This document shows, piece by piece, positions 1 through 10,900 of a stretch of DNA of 64,000 bases. Source of the stretch: Kiritimatiellia bacterium. GTDB taxonomy: Bacteria > Verrucomicrobiota > Kiritimatiellia > UBA8416 > JADHWI01. The stretch's first letter is position 1. Each line of letters begins with the position of its first letter. Both the position numbers and the translations under genes were made by a program. The stretch is taken from positions 62,001 through 126,000 of the forward strand of contig JASLPY010000003.1 of assembly GCA_030744755.1 (NCBI GenBank), given 5' to 3'. The notes beneath the pieces were generated by a model. It searched no databases. It saw only the letters and a list, made by a program, of their open reading frames with translations, and had not been told where the DNA came from.

Positions 1-1999
1 CATGTTTGAGATAGAAGCGAAAAGGACAAGCCAGGTAGTCCCGAAAAGTTGTGACCGACAGTCTTTCGCGGGCGAGACGTTTTCGAGCTCTCTCGTCCCC
101 GGGTGTCGGATCGAGAAGAAAGCTCACCGTAGAAGCCACGTTGGCACGGACCTCCGGCACCTCCCTGAACAGCAGTTCGGCGCGCTTCACGAGTTCATCA
201 TCCGGGCACCTGAAGAGCAGGCGCGACGGCTTCAATGGATCCCCCGCTGCACTGGTTTTGCCGAGAAGAAAACAGGCCCGGCCGTCAGGCTCCCTGGACG
301 CTATCAGCGTGGTCATCAGAAAAGCATCCCGGGCCAGCCGGCTCTCGTCATGACGCAGGCCCAGTTGGCGGCGCAGTGAATCAGGAAGAACAGCATCGCT
401 CAGGCGTCCGTCCGGCACCATTCCCTCGTTCATCCCCGTAACCAGGAGTACCGAAGCATCGTTCCAGGGCAATTCAAGCCAGCCTTCGAGGTCCACGACC
501 GAATCGGTGCGTTCGGAATGGAACGATTCCATTCTAAACCTTCGCATGAACAGGCTCATTGTCCGCCCGGGGTCGCCATCCAGCCCCGGCAGATGCTCGT
601 TTCGCAGCTCTCGCAGCACGCCATCAAGTTTCTCCGCAACGGCCGTGAAAGACGCGTCTTCATGGATTCCTGGTTTCAGACGTTTCTTCTTGTAAACATC
701 CTGGAGAAAGGTCCGCAGCCCGTCCTCAATTGACTCGCTCAAACGCTCACCCAGGTACTTGCCCAGGGCCATCATTGCGTCTGACCACTTGTCTCCTTCG
801 CGGACCTTGCTGATGACGTCATCCAGCCTCAACGGCAGGTGTTCATTCTGGAATCTGTCCAGCCCGGCAAGCAGTTCCTTCCCGTCTATGGTAAACTCTC
901 TTTGCATCCATAGAAGAACGTCAGGGTGTCTCACGAAACTGCGCAGAGCCTGGTAGGATCTGCCTTGCAGCAAATCCGTGTAAAGCTCGACAAGGTGAAA
1001 GAGCCTGTGCTCGTGAACCTGTTTATCAGAGGGATCGTACGCCGGCAGCCCTGCTTCCGCCAGGTCGCCTTCGATGTATGGCATGAGGGTCTGGTCCGGA
1101 ACACCTACAGCCACATCCGACGGGCCAATCGTGTCCTGCATGGCCGCAATTTCGGCGATGACGCGACGACTTTGCGACAATGGTGAAGCACAGAGAAGGA
1201 TACTGTGCCCGGGATCCGGAACGGCAATCTCCTTCTCCCGCCACTTTGAGGGAAGTGGGCGCCCCCATTCGTCGAAACTGCCTGCTTCCTCAGAAGGTGC
1301 ATGAACCAGGATTTCAACATCTAATGACTCCGCCAGCACGGTCAACGCACGTATGGCAAGAAGCGTTGGATCAGGAACGGCTGCTACGACGATTCTCTTG
1401 ACCACCGCCGGCACCGCAGGGTCTTGCGCAAGGCCGATCTTCAACCTGCACGGGTCTTCCAGAGATAACGCCGATACTGCTTCCAGGTAGAGCTCCTCCA
1501 GCCTGGCCATTGCCTGCCAGCGCTCTGGCTCAGGCACATCTGCACCCAGGGAATTAGCGACATCCGAAATCATGAAGCAGCCGTCACTCAGTGTGTGCCG
1601 CGTCTGCTGCAGCATTTCTCCCGTGCGCAACGCCCATCGGAAATCGCGTTCCCCGCCGGGAGAGGGGAAGAATGTGGAAAGCGTTTCCGCAGGGCATTCC
1701 AGAAGCACGCTTGCCCATGCTGCTGCAACCATGGTCTGGGATGCTTCACGGGTAGTATCAGCATCCATGCGCAACAGGACCGACGGCGTGACAGCCCGAA
1801 CAGAGAGAAGAGCATTCCCGCTCGCGGCACAACCTGCAGCCAGGGCCTCTCTGAGACACCGGCCCGCCTGGCGCGTAGGAACGACAATCAGGGTATCGGA
1901 GAGATCAACCGGATCAGTAGGCGTTTCCGGAAGTAGGTGCTCGCAGACCTTCTGCCTGAGCGGGCCATCCCAGCCAAGAAAGTGCCTTTTAACCGGCAA
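1..1999 (-). CDS. PD-(D/E)XK nuclease / AddB-like helicase-nuclease family protein (partial, runs off left edge; likely TTG start)
   Basis: Open minus-strand frame with no stop before the window edge, hence absent from the ORF track. Translation includes ...WLELPWNDASVLLVTGMNEGMVPDGRLSDAVLPDSLRRQLGLRHDESRLARDAFLMTTLIASRE... and ...LSVTTFRDYLACPFRFYLKH, typical of AddB/PD-(D/E)XK proteins. SD-like GGAGGGAGGAG precedes TTG at 1999. Confidence 0.62.
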   Translation of the reverse strand, partial: MPVKRHFLGWDGPLRQKVCEHLLPETPTDPVDLSDTLIVVPTRQAGRCLREALAAGCAASGNALLSVRAVTPSVLLRMDADTTREASQTMVAAAWASVLLECPAETLSTFFPSPGGERDFRWALRTGEMLQQTRHTLSDGCFMISDVANSLGADVPEPERWQAMARLEELYLEAVSALSLEDPCRLKIGLAQDPAVPAVVKRIVVAAVPDPTLLAIRALTVLAESLDVEILVHAPSEEAGSFDEWGRPLPSKWREKEIAVPDPGHSILLCASPLSQSRRVIAEIAAMQDTIGPSDVAVGVPDQTLMPYIEGDLAEAGLPAYDPSDKQVHEHRLFHLVELYTDLLQGRSYQALRSFVRHPDVLLWMQREFTIDGKELLAGLDRFQNEHLPLRLDDVISKVREGDKWSDAMMALGKYLGERLSESIEDGLRTFLQDVYKKKRLKPGIHEDASFTAVAEKLDGVLRELRNEHLPGLDGDPGRTMSLFMRRFRMESFHSERTDSVVDLEGWLELPWNDASVLLVTGMNEGMVPDGRLSDAVLPDSLRRQLGLRHDESRLARDAFLMTTLIASREPDGRACFLLGKTSAAGDPLKPSRLLFRCPDDELVKRAELLFREVPEVRANVASTVSFLLDPTPGDERARKRLARERLSVTTFRDYLACPFRFYLKH

Positions 2000-2009
2000 G
2001 TTGCTGCTC

Positions 2010-2143
2010 CTCCCTCCACGGACGACCACGCCAGCGGCGTGGCAAGCACGGCGCTGGCCACGCGGGACGCGTGGGTCGTCCCTCCATCACAAACGACGCC
2101 TCTTCATCTTGCTGGAGGACCCGCCTCCGTGCGGGCCGCCCCC
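2010..2143. repeat. GC-rich palindromic intergenic element (nested hairpins)
   Basis: CCACGCC-AGC-GGCGTGG (2026-2042) and CCACGC-GGGAC-GCGTGG (about 2058-2074), with outer GGACGACC / GGTCGTCC arms. Confidence 0.6.
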
Positions 2144-3577
2144 TCACTCCCCTACAACAGGCAAATCGAACCCAAAATAGCGGGCCGCGTTGTTATAGGA
2201 GATGTCGCTGACCATGCGTCCCACCAGTTCCATGTCGCCTGGCAGCAGGCCCCTGGCCATGTCATCCCCAAGTATGTTGCAGAGGATGCGCCTGAAATAC
2301 TCGTGCCTCGTGTAGCTCAAGAACGAACGGCTATCCGTCAGCATGCCCACGAAACGGCTTAGCAGTCCCATCTGGGAGAGTGTCTCGATCTGGCTGGTCA
2401 TGCCGTCTTTCTGATCAAGAACCCACCATGCACTACCGTGCTGAACCTTCCCGGCGGTCAAACCGTCCTGGAAGTTCCCAGCCATGGTAACCAGCAAGGC
2501 ATTGTCAGCCGGGTTAAGGTTGTACAGGATCGTTCTGGGCAACTGACCGTCCCGGTCCAATCTGTCCAGAGATTTCGACAACGCGCGGGCAACAGCGAAA
2601 TCACCTATCGAATCGAACCCCGTGTCGGCTCCGGCCTGCTCGAACATGCGGCTGTTGTTGTTCCGCAGGACACCGTAGTGGATTTGCTGTGTCCAGTTCT
2701 TCTCGTTGTCCATCACCCCGAAGACATACATCATTGCCGACTTGAATTTGGCTACCTCATCGCCTGCCAGCAGGCCGCCCGACCGGATCTTTCCAAAGAT
2801 ATTCTTAATCTCGCTCTGAGTGTAGTCCTCGGCGTACGCGGTCTCGATCCCGTGATCAGAAAGCCGACAACCGTGTTCATGAAAGAAATCGTGTCGTTTT
2901 CGGAGTGCCTCCACATAGGTTGTGAAATCGTTTATATCCATGTCCGCCGCTGTCGCCAGCTTGTCGATCCACTCGTTGAAAAGCACCGTGTTCTCAGCGG
3001 CCATCCCCTTGTCGGGCCGCCATGTAGGAAGGAGTTGAACATTAAACGAGTTGTCCGCGGCCACCGCTGCGTGATGTTCCAGCGAATCCACGGGGTCATC
3101 CGTAGTGCAAGCGAGAACAACGTTCGACTGTTCCATGAGCGAATGGGAACTGAACGACGGCTCAGCAAGCTTATCAACTCCAAGCTTCCAGATATCTTCC
3201 GCCGTATCAGGACCCAACAGGATGTCACAGATACCGAGGTACCGTGCCATCTCCAGGTGAGTCCAGTGGTAAAGAGGGTTGCGAAGAAGATAGGGCATGG
3301 TTTCCGCCCACTTCTGGAACTTCTCACGGTCCGAGGCGTTTCCGGTGCAGTATTCCTCGGACACGCCGTTTGTGCGCATTGCTCGCCACTTGTAGTGATC
3401 ACCGTACAACCATATCTGAGTCAGGTTATCCCAACGCTTATTCTCAGAGACCTCCCCTGGAGAAAGGTGGCAGTGGTAATCAATTATCGGCATCTGCTCG
3501 GCATACTCATGATAAAGTTGCCTCGCCTGTGGAGTATCCAGCATGAAATTGTCATGAATAAGTGGCTTGTCCCACAT
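2144..3577 (-). CDS. uxaC: Glucuronate isomerase (uronate isomerase)
   Basis: MWDKPLIHDNFMLDTPQARQLYHEYAEQMPIIDYHCHLSPGEVSENKRWDNLTQIWLYGDHYKWRAMRTNGV is characteristic of UxaC. RBS AAAGGAA upstream of the internal ATG. Confidence 0.95.
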   Translation of the reverse strand: MWDKPLIHDNFMLDTPQARQLYHEYAEQMPIIDYHCHLSPGEVSENKRWDNLTQIWLYGDHYKWRAMRTNGVSEEYCTGNASDREKFQKWAETMPYLLRNPLYHWTHLEMARYLGICDILLGPDTAEDIWKLGVDKLAEPSFSSHSLMEQSNVVLACTTDDPVDSLEHHAAVAADNSFNVQLLPTWRPDKGMAAENTVLFNEWIDKLATAADMDINDFTTYVEALRKRHDFFHEHGCRLSDHGIETAYAEDYTQSEIKNIFGKIRSGGLLAGDEVAKFKSAMMYVFGVMDNEKNWTQQIHYGVLRNNNSRMFEQAGADTGFDSIGDFAVARALSKSLDRLDRDGQLPRTILYNLNPADNALLVTMAGNFQDGLTAGKVQHGSAWWVLDQKDGMTSQIETLSQMGLLSRFVGMLTDSRSFLSYTRHEYFRRILCNILGDDMARGLLPGDMELVGRMVSDISYNNAARYFGFDLPVVGE

Positions 3578-3618
3578 GGTATGCGTTCCTTTATCCTCTT
3601 GAAATTGCTTTCCCAACA

Positions 3619-3711
3619 GTAGGCACCTATCTCCGAGAGGTGCCCGCCGGTTCCGAATCAGCGGAACCGGTCACACGCCTTACGGGGTGCCTCTCGGAGA
3701 TAGGCACCTAC
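3619..3711. repeat. Family A paired-hairpin element (copy A1)
   Basis: GGCACCT-ATCTCCGAG-AGGTGCC (3622-3644), CCGGTTCC-GAATCAGC-GGAACCGG (3647-3670), GGTGCCT-CTCGGAGAT-AGGCACC (3686-3708). Confidence 0.85.
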
Positions 3712-3737
3712 TTGCTTCGCACAGTCCGAGGACAAGT

Positions 3738-4535
3738 CTACAGCCTGGGAAGAGTTAATCCCCCGTCCACCATCAATACCTGCCCGGTTGAATAAGGAAT
3801 ATCTCCCCGGGCCATCATCGCAACGGCTTTGCCAACGTCTTCCGGGAAACCCCATCTCTTCTGAATGCAGAGCCCTTCGGAAATCAATTTATCATATTTC
3901 TCCTGCACCGCAGCAGTCATATCGGTCTTGGTTACGCCTGGCTGGATCTCATAGACCGGTATATCGAATTCGCCCAACCGTGTTGCCCACAGCTTCGTGG
4001 CCATACTTATGCCGGCCTTAGAAATGCAGTACTCTCCCCGTGAGACAGACGCTACCGTGGCCGAGATTGACGATATGTTGACGATGCAACCTCTGAACTC
4101 TGGATCAGATTCCTTCTGCTCAACCATCCAGTTCGCAACGAGCTGGGTAAGGAAGAACGGTCCCTGGAGATTGGTCTTCATTACCCACTCGAAGCTTTCT
4201 TCGGTTGTTTCCAGAACGTCCGCACGAACCTTGGGAGCCACCCCGGCATTGTTCACAAGGATATTGATGCGCCCGAAATGATCCTTCGTCTCCGAAATCA
4301 TCCGCGCCCTGGAGTCCGCATCGCTTACGTCCCCCCTGGAGTAGAGCACGTCAGAACCAAGCCCTTGAAGCTCCTCGATCGTATTCTGTACGGAATCCCG
4401 TTCTCGCCTTCCACAGACAACAATATCGCAACCCTCTTTTGCCAGCTCCAGGGCTATACCCAGCCCGATTCCGCGGCTGCCTCCCGTAATCATGGCTACG
4501 GGCCTGACGGCACGGTCATCTGCATCATCGTTCAT
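3738..4535 (-). CDS. SDR family oxidoreductase (3-ketoacyl-ACP reductase/KduD-like)
   Basis: TGxxxGIG motif (ITGGSRGIGLGIA), NNAG, YCISKAG, GQVLMVDGGLTLPRL. Confidence 0.92.
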   Translation of the reverse strand: MNDDADDRAVRPVAMITGGSRGIGLGIALELAKEGCDIVVCGRRERDSVQNTIEELQGLGSDVLYSRGDVSDADSRARMISETKDHFGRINILVNNAGVAPKVRADVLETTEESFEWVMKTNLQGPFFLTQLVANWMVEQKESDPEFRGCIVNISSISATVASVSRGEYCISKAGISMATKLWATRLGEFDIPVYEIQPGVTKTDMTAAVQEKYDKLISEGLCIQKRWGFPEDVGKAVAMMARGDIPYSTGQVLMVDGGLTLPRL

Positions 4536-5698
4536 GCCTGATCTCCCAGCCCGGGAATGTCGACCCAGGCACGCTTTGCCCAGGATTCGAGACCCTTTTC
4601 AGCCAGTTGCACTCCCTTGGCACCCTCGACCAGTCCCCAATGGAACGGTGAATCACAGACCACGTGTTTCAGGAACAGTTCCCATTCTGTCTTGAACGCA
4701 TTCTGGTACTCCTGCCGCCCCTCAAACTCCGTCCATCCGTCATAGAAATCAATAGGATTCTCGACGTCCGGGTTCCAGACCGGGCACGGCGTCTCTTCGT
4801 AGGTTTGAACCCAGCATTTGCGAAGCCCGACTACCGCGCTTCCTTCCGTGCCGTCCACCAGCATAGTCAGCAAGTCATCACGCCTCACGCGCGTAACCCA
4901 CGAGGAATTGAAATGCGCGATAACATCGCCTGCAAGCTGGAACGAGGCATACGCCGCATCGTCCGCGGTGCATTCATATTCGTTGCCCTGCTCGTCCCAA
5001 CGCTTCTTGATGTGCGTCGCTCCTAGACAGGAAACCGCCTTTACCTCACCGAACAGGTTGTCCATCACGTAGCGCCAGTGGCAAAGCATGTCGTATATGA
5101 TGCCTCCACCGTCTTCCTTCCTGTAATTCCAGGACGGACGCTGGGCAGGAACTCTATCACCCTCAAATACCCAGTAACCGAACTCGCCCCTGACAGAAAG
5201 TATATCCCCAAGAAGACCGGAATCCTTGACTTCTTTGAACTTCATGAGTCCCGGCAACCACAGCTTGTCCTGGACAACTCCGTGCTTTACTCCGGCCTTC
5301 TCCGCAAGCTCGTACAACGCCATGGCATCAGACACATTCATTGCCGTTGGCTTCTCGCAGTAGACATGCTTGCCGGCTTCAATTGCCTTCGTCACCCACG
5401 GCACGCGGCGATCCGTTGTCTGGGCGTCGAAGTAAACACCGTACGAATCGTCCGCGATGAGCGAATCCACGTCGGTACTCCATTTCTCGACACCAGCCTG
5501 CTTGGCGATTTTCTGGAGTTTATCCGGGTTTCGCCCCGTAAGCACGGGATCGGGCATGATTACCTCGGTATCACTGATCTTAACGCCGCCCTGCTGCATA
5601 ATGGGAACCAGGGATCTCAGCAGATGCTGATTGGTCCCCATTCGCCCCGTGACACCATTCATTATAATGCCAACACGATGTGTCTTTGTCTCGCTCAC
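4532..5698 (-). CDS. Gfo/Idh/MocA family oxidoreductase
   Basis: VGIIMNGVTGRMGTNQHL...; GKHVYCEKPTAMNVSDAM (EKP motif). GTG start preceded by AAAGGAAG. Confidence 0.9.
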   Translation of the reverse strand: MSETKTHRVGIIMNGVTGRMGTNQHLLRSLVPIMQQGGVKISDTEVIMPDPVLTGRNPDKLQKIAKQAGVEKWSTDVDSLIADDSYGVYFDAQTTDRRVPWVTKAIEAGKHVYCEKPTAMNVSDAMALYELAEKAGVKHGVVQDKLWLPGLMKFKEVKDSGLLGDILSVRGEFGYWVFEGDRVPAQRPSWNYRKEDGGGIIYDMLCHWRYVMDNLFGEVKAVSCLGATHIKKRWDEQGNEYECTADDAAYASFQLAGDVIAHFNSSWVTRVRRDDLLTMLVDGTEGSAVVGLRKCWVQTYEETPCPVWNPDVENPIDFYDGWTEFEGRQEYQNAFKTEWELFLKHVVCDSPFHWGLVEGAKGVQLAEKGLESWAKRAWVDIPGLGDQA

Positions 5699-5743
5699 TG
5701 TTCTTCCTTTCGCAAAAAGCCCATCCAAAAAAGATCCTAGAGA

Positions 5744-5810
5744 GTCTGAATTCTAACGAATCCAGCTACCTCTCGCCGCCACATGTAGCTGAATCCGTGA
5801 GGATTCAGAC
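5744..5810. repeat. Family B paired-hairpin element (copy B1)
   Basis: GTCTGAATTCTAACGAATCCAGCTAC (5744-5769) ... GTAGCTGAATCCGTGAGGATTCAGAC (5785-5810). Confidence 0.85.
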
Positions 5811-5845
5811 AGATCCAGTTTTGGGCATAGTTCTCAGACATCAAC

Positions 5846-6289
5846 CTACGGAGCATCCGTACACTGTGGCTGAGCACCCTCCGGCAACGGGGGAACGTCA
5901 ATGCCCGCTTTCGGCAACGTACCTGCCAACTCCTGTTTCCAATGATCCACATCGCCTGCGGGACCGTAGACATAGATCATGATGAGCGGCCTGTCGCCTA
6001 TGTTTGTAAGCTGGTGGTAAACTCCAGGAGGTATGGATATGGCCTGGCCCCCGGACACGGTTTGCTTCTCTTCTCCCAGGCACATTTCGCCGGTCCCGTC
6101 TACTACGAAGTAGACCTCTTCCTGTTCCTGGTTGTGCCAGGGCACCTGTCCCCCTTTGGGATCAAGCGTCACGTATCCCATGCTGAATGCTGTGGCCTGT
6201 ACCGGCGCCGGTCCGCCCACCAGGTTCTGCGTCCTGCGTCTCGCCGGGTAAGTCCTGCCTTCGATCTGCTTCAAGTCTGAAACAATCAT
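5846..6289 (-). CDS. Cupin domain protein
   Basis: VPWHNQEQEEVYFVVDGTGEMCLGEEKQTVSGGQAISIPPGVYHQLTNIGDRPL cupin motifs 1 and 2. Confidence 0.9.
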   Translation of the reverse strand: MIVSDLKQIEGRTYPARRRTQNLVGGPAPVQATAFSMGYVTLDPKGGQVPWHNQEQEEVYFVVDGTGEMCLGEEKQTVSGGQAISIPPGVYHQLTNIGDRPLIMIYVYGPAGDVDHWKQELAGTLPKAGIDVPPLPEGAQPQCTDAP

Positions 6290-6303
6290 TCCGTGCTCTC
6301 CTT

Positions 6304-7674
6304 CTAAAAGAACTTCAACGTCTCTTTTCCTTCGATCTTTCGCTTCACATACAGAGCCGCTTCGCGGGCATGATAATCACCCCACATACTCGCCTCGCCA
6401 CAGGGCACTTTCCGGCTGTCAGGAACGAAATCCCATCCGTTCGGCCTGTGATAGACTGAATGAAGAATAAGCCCCTGGTGGCTGGAGTCAACAGCGAGGT
6501 AAGGCTCCGCGCACAAAGACCTCAGAACGGTAAGACCCGCCTGCCAATACTTGCCGCCCTCTTCATTCCTGCCCGTTGAGAGCAGGTAATCCCCAAGGCG
6601 GAGAAGTCCCTGCGCCCCGATTGCTGCGGCAGAGCTGTCAACGGGTTCATGGTCATTGAACGGATCTGCAGGTTTCTGCAGGTAGTCTCCCATAGACTGC
6701 AGCCCCGGAGCACCGGTATCCCAGTAGGGAATCCCGTCGGAGGCTGAGTTATCTATGTAGAAATCGCACGAAGCCATAGCCGCCTTTAGCATCATCGCTT
6801 CCACCTCGGCTCTGCCGCCGCAGACTGCCAGGTCCGAATCATCAAGGGACGCCACGAATTCGAGTTCCTCGGCAAAGCCACACATGATCCAGGCAAGCCC
6901 CCTTGTCCATGTTGAGAACGGAGAGTAGCCCTGCTGTGTGCTGGGACATCGATACGCCCCGTCGTTGAGATTGAATATGCTCTCGTGCACCACTCGCCCG
7001 CGCAGGTCGTAGTCGTCTCTTCCTTCGGCGTAGTAGACGTTATACTTGGCCGTTGCAGCAGCATGTTTCACAAGTCTGCCAAGCAGGGACTCTCTTACAT
7101 CGTTCTCCCCCATGAAAACGTGGCCCAACCGGTGCGAGACCGCCAATGCACGACATGACCTGATGGTGTCGGCGAAAAGTGAGTGCGGACCGTTGAATGA
7201 GTAGATATACCCTTCCTTGTCATTGAGAGCTGTCCAGCGCCGGGCCTGGACTGCGCCCGAACATTTGAGGGCGAACTCGTAGAAGTTGCGCTCCCATTCT
7301 CTCTCTTCAATGCGTCCCTCGTTCATGAGACGAAGCAGGTTGCCGTACGTGCTCACGTTATTGAAACCGTGATCATGAACCCCGAAATGTGTCACGTGCA
7401 CGCACATACGCTCGACAGTGTCGCGCCTTCCATTCTCCAGAAAGGATTCATCGCCGGTCGCATCAAACTGCAGAATTTTGGATCCGTACTCAAAGCCCTG
7501 AGTCCACTCGGTCCACCCCCTGGTTGAATACTTCCCGCGAATGGTAAAGACGGGTGAGCCCTGAGACTGATCGTATTCCTGTTCAATCAGACGGATCTTG
7601 CTTCCGGAAAGATCCCAAAGGGTATCGACCTGTTCTTTCAGGTCAGCGGGCTTGAGGTCATAGTCGATAATCAT
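6304..7674 (-). CDS. Glycoside hydrolase family 88 (unsaturated glucuronyl hydrolase-like)
   Basis: TWTRGLAWIMCGFAEELEF, DTGAPGLQSMGDYLQKPADPFNDHEPVDSSAAAIGAQGLLRLGDYL, YGNLLRLMNEG typical of GH88. Confidence 0.85.
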   Translation of the reverse strand: MIIDYDLKPADLKEQVDTLWDLSGSKIRLIEQEYDQSQGSPVFTIRGKYSTRGWTEWTQGFEYGSKILQFDATGDESFLENGRRDTVERMCVHVTHFGVHDHGFNNVSTYGNLLRLMNEGRIEEREWERNFYEFALKCSGAVQARRWTALNDKEGYIYSFNGPHSLFADTIRSCRALAVSHRLGHVFMGENDVRESLLGRLVKHAAATAKYNVYYAEGRDDYDLRGRVVHESIFNLNDGAYRCPSTQQGYSPFSTWTRGLAWIMCGFAEELEFVASLDDSDLAVCGGRAEVEAMMLKAAMASCDFYIDNSASDGIPYWDTGAPGLQSMGDYLQKPADPFNDHEPVDSSAAAIGAQGLLRLGDYLLSTGRNEEGGKYWQAGLTVLRSLCAEPYLAVDSSHQGLILHSVYHRPNGWDFVPDSRKVPCGEASMWGDYHAREAALYVKRKIEGKETLKFF

Positions 7675-7963
7675 GTGCAGATTCTCCTCCTTTAAGCACC
7701 ATGCTCCCCGTCACACTCGGAGATATCACATTCAAGTCACCCTTGTCGAACAATGAGGTGTTTCGATGGATATTTCTGAGCATCCGCCCGCCCAGAGGAC
7801 ATAGCAACACTTTGAAGTAAGAAGGAGAGCTGGCGTCCTCGCCTGCTCATTATCAGCCGAGACGGCCGATCTACTGGGAAACACCAAATCCGTGAGCCGA
7901 ACTGTCACCGCAACAGTGAAGAACTAGACAGGGGGATGGCAACAGACGTCAGTCGGAGGCACC

Positions 7964-10900
7964 CTACTCCAGCCCCACTTTGAAATACAGGACGCTGTTC
8001 GTTCCGAGCGATACGCTCACCGACATCGTGCTGCCGGTACTTACAAGGCCGTTTGTGTACAGCGTCCAGGGATCCGTGGTCATGAGATCGGCCCTGTACC
8101 AGACTGCATAGGTCTGGCCGGACGCAGTCTGCCATGACAGATCGAACGAATCGTTGCCTTCGGCCTCGATTCCCAGCACCTGGAAGAGAACGTTGCTTTC
8201 CCCCGGGGTGGCAATAGACATCTGGTAGATGGCTCCCTGGCCGTCCCGCCAGCGCCCCTCACCCACATCGTCAAGTTGCGGCCCGAATGTCACCGAATCC
8301 ACAGGGCTGCCATCCGGTGCATACAAACCTATTGCCTCTCCGCCATTGTTAAGCCCGAACTCCACGTGAAGATCGTTTCCAATCCCGTTGAACTCTGAAT
8401 CGTTATCTGCCCATACCAGCAGGAAGTCCTTGGCGCCGACCTGGAAGCCCAACGGTACCGTAAAGTTGTTCGTATCAGCCAGGTCATCAGTAAGCGTGAA
8501 CCCGGTCAGGTTCACCGCCTGGGTTCCCGCATTGTAAATCTCGAACCAGTCTTCGAAGTTGTTGTCGGTCGGATCCATCAGTGTCGTCTCATTGTCGGCC
8601 ATCCACTCGTTTATGTAGAGAGTCGCCACGAACGAAGTACTGTTATTGGCCGTACCCGGGGTCGGGAAGTGGAATAGCTGACGGCCTGATGAATCTGCGT
8701 CGGGATACGATCCGTAGGAGTTGTTTGCCGGAATACCAGAATAGTCCAGGTAGTCCACGACCATTGGTGATCCATCCTGCATCCGGACCAACGCCACCGA
8801 ACCGCTCACACTGTTCAGTTCGAAGCTCGCATGCCAATGTGTCCCTGTGGTCTCCCCGGGTTCGCCGTCCGCCCAGACCAACGCGTAAGAGTCTGCGCCT
8901 ACCGTGTTGCCGCTCGCAAATGCCCACTGGGTAAGGTTGCTGTAGTCGTCGGTCAGGTAGTATTCCAAGGCCCCGAGGTCAACAGACTGGGTGTCCGCGT
9001 TGTAGATCTCGACCCAGGGGTCGAAGTCGCCCGTGTTGTCGGCCACAAAGCTCGCATTCGATGGCATCACCTCGTTCAGCCAGACCTGCGGGAACGCCGG
9101 CAGGTTGGTACTCAGCGAATTGGCTTCGCCGGGAGTGTAGAGAACCGTGGTACCCACGCCCCAGTTGCCTACACGGCTGTTGTCACGCGTGGGGTCGCGC
9201 AGCTGCAGCGATGGGCCGGTGCCGTCAGCCGGAACGGGCCAGGGGGCAACGTCGTCATAGGTAACCTGATCCAGGACTGTCCACTCGTTGCTGCTTACGG
9301 GCATCAGCAGGCTGATCGTCTCGCCCCCGTTGTCCAGCGATCCCGGGTACTCCCCTGCCAGGACTTCGGCATTGGTATATGCCGCAGCGTATCCAGGCAC
9401 GCTTTCGGAGACAACCACGTAGTCGCCTGGGCCAATGAAGGTTCCCGATATGAAAGTGAAATCCAAACCGTTCAACCTCATGCCGCCCAGGTCAAATGTC
9501 TCGGTGGCCGACAAGTTGTGGATCTCCACGAAGTCTCCGTAAGAGTCGAGTCCGTTATACATTATCTCGTTGATCACCAGCTTGCCCGCAGGGCTCTGGG
9601 CCGCGCCGGTGTAGGTAACATTTATGCTATCGGTGGCCACAAGTTCTCCGCGGAGATCGAAACCGCTGAACAGCAGCGGGTTGCTGCCCGGGACAGGACT
9701 GAGGGTCACCTGCCACTCTGTTTCGCTCGTCCATGTCACAGGGTATTCGTCGCCGTCGACCCGGATGGTTTCAACCTGTACTGGTGCCAGGCCTTCTATT
9801 GTCACCGGACTCGCACCCGTCGTGAAATCAGTCGTAGTTATCTCGAATGCGAGGTTCGTGACCGGGTTCAACTGGGAAATAAGATAGTTGCGCCTGCTCA
9901 CGATCCAGTCTCGCATCCCTCCTCCGGCAAAGGGATCCTGAGCACCGGTAACTCCGTTGTCCAGGAAGGCATCGTATTGAGCCTGCATGATAGGTTCGCA
10001 GTTGTCCGGATGCAGGATACCGTTGACCGCATCCTGCATAGCGCGCCAATAGGCCCGTCTAAAACGTGCATTCACGAAGAACTTGAACTCGAGTACATCG
10101 TCGGCCATTGAGAAAAGGCCAGTTGTTGCCCCATTGCTGCCTGCTCCAAGCGCGAAATCCAGGTCCCATGGAAACAGAAGCCATCGCCCGTCCCGGGGCT
10201 TGTAGATGTAGGTATTCTTACCGCGATTGTAGCCCCATCCGTCCCAATCGGCGACGATCCGGCGTGTCGCAAAACAGCGCATGAGTTCCTCGAAATCCAC
10301 GATCGCTGCCACCCTGGCCTCGTAGATACTGCCGAGCGAGAGGTTCATGGTATCTGCCAGCTTGAAAATGTTCTCGTAGCTGTCATCGTAGGCGGCATTC
10401 GTTTTCTTTTGCCAGTTCCACCGGTACCGAGACTTTTTCTTGACCGTCCCGCCATTGGTCGTTGTGTAATCCCGTATCTGTGCGTCCTGGTTGCCTGTTT
10501 TTTCCGAACTGTCGTTGAACTCGAACCAATCGTCTATTTCGAACAAATCGCCTTCGTCATCATCAGGCACCCAGCTTTCAAGATAGCTCCTGCTCGGATG
10601 ATGGCTGTCGCCTGAAATGGCGTTACCGGACGACGCTTTGCGGTACTCGTTTATGTAGAAGTGAACGTATCTCTGGTACGTTGTTGGGATGAGGAACTCA
10701 TCCGCGATTCTGTAGCACATGCGTTCGCGCTGGTACGTAGTATCGCGGCCGTTTTCAAAGCCGTCTATGTTGAACGATGTTACACCCAGCAAACGATCAT
10801 CCTTCGGCACCTTAAAAACGAAAGCTTGTCCACTGTTGTTCTCCGGGTTGCCGCTGGGACGGACAAACGGGCTGCCCCGCCATCTCACTCCCCCGTTGTA

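Noticed and set aside
2438-3622. 394-aa + strand ORF opposite uxaC
   Set aside because: Shadow ORF from GC-rich codon usage of uxaC; no recognisable domain.
8831-10111. 426-aa + strand ORF inside the LTD/CotH gene
   Set aside because: Antisense shadow of a clear coding frame; no domain or RBS support.
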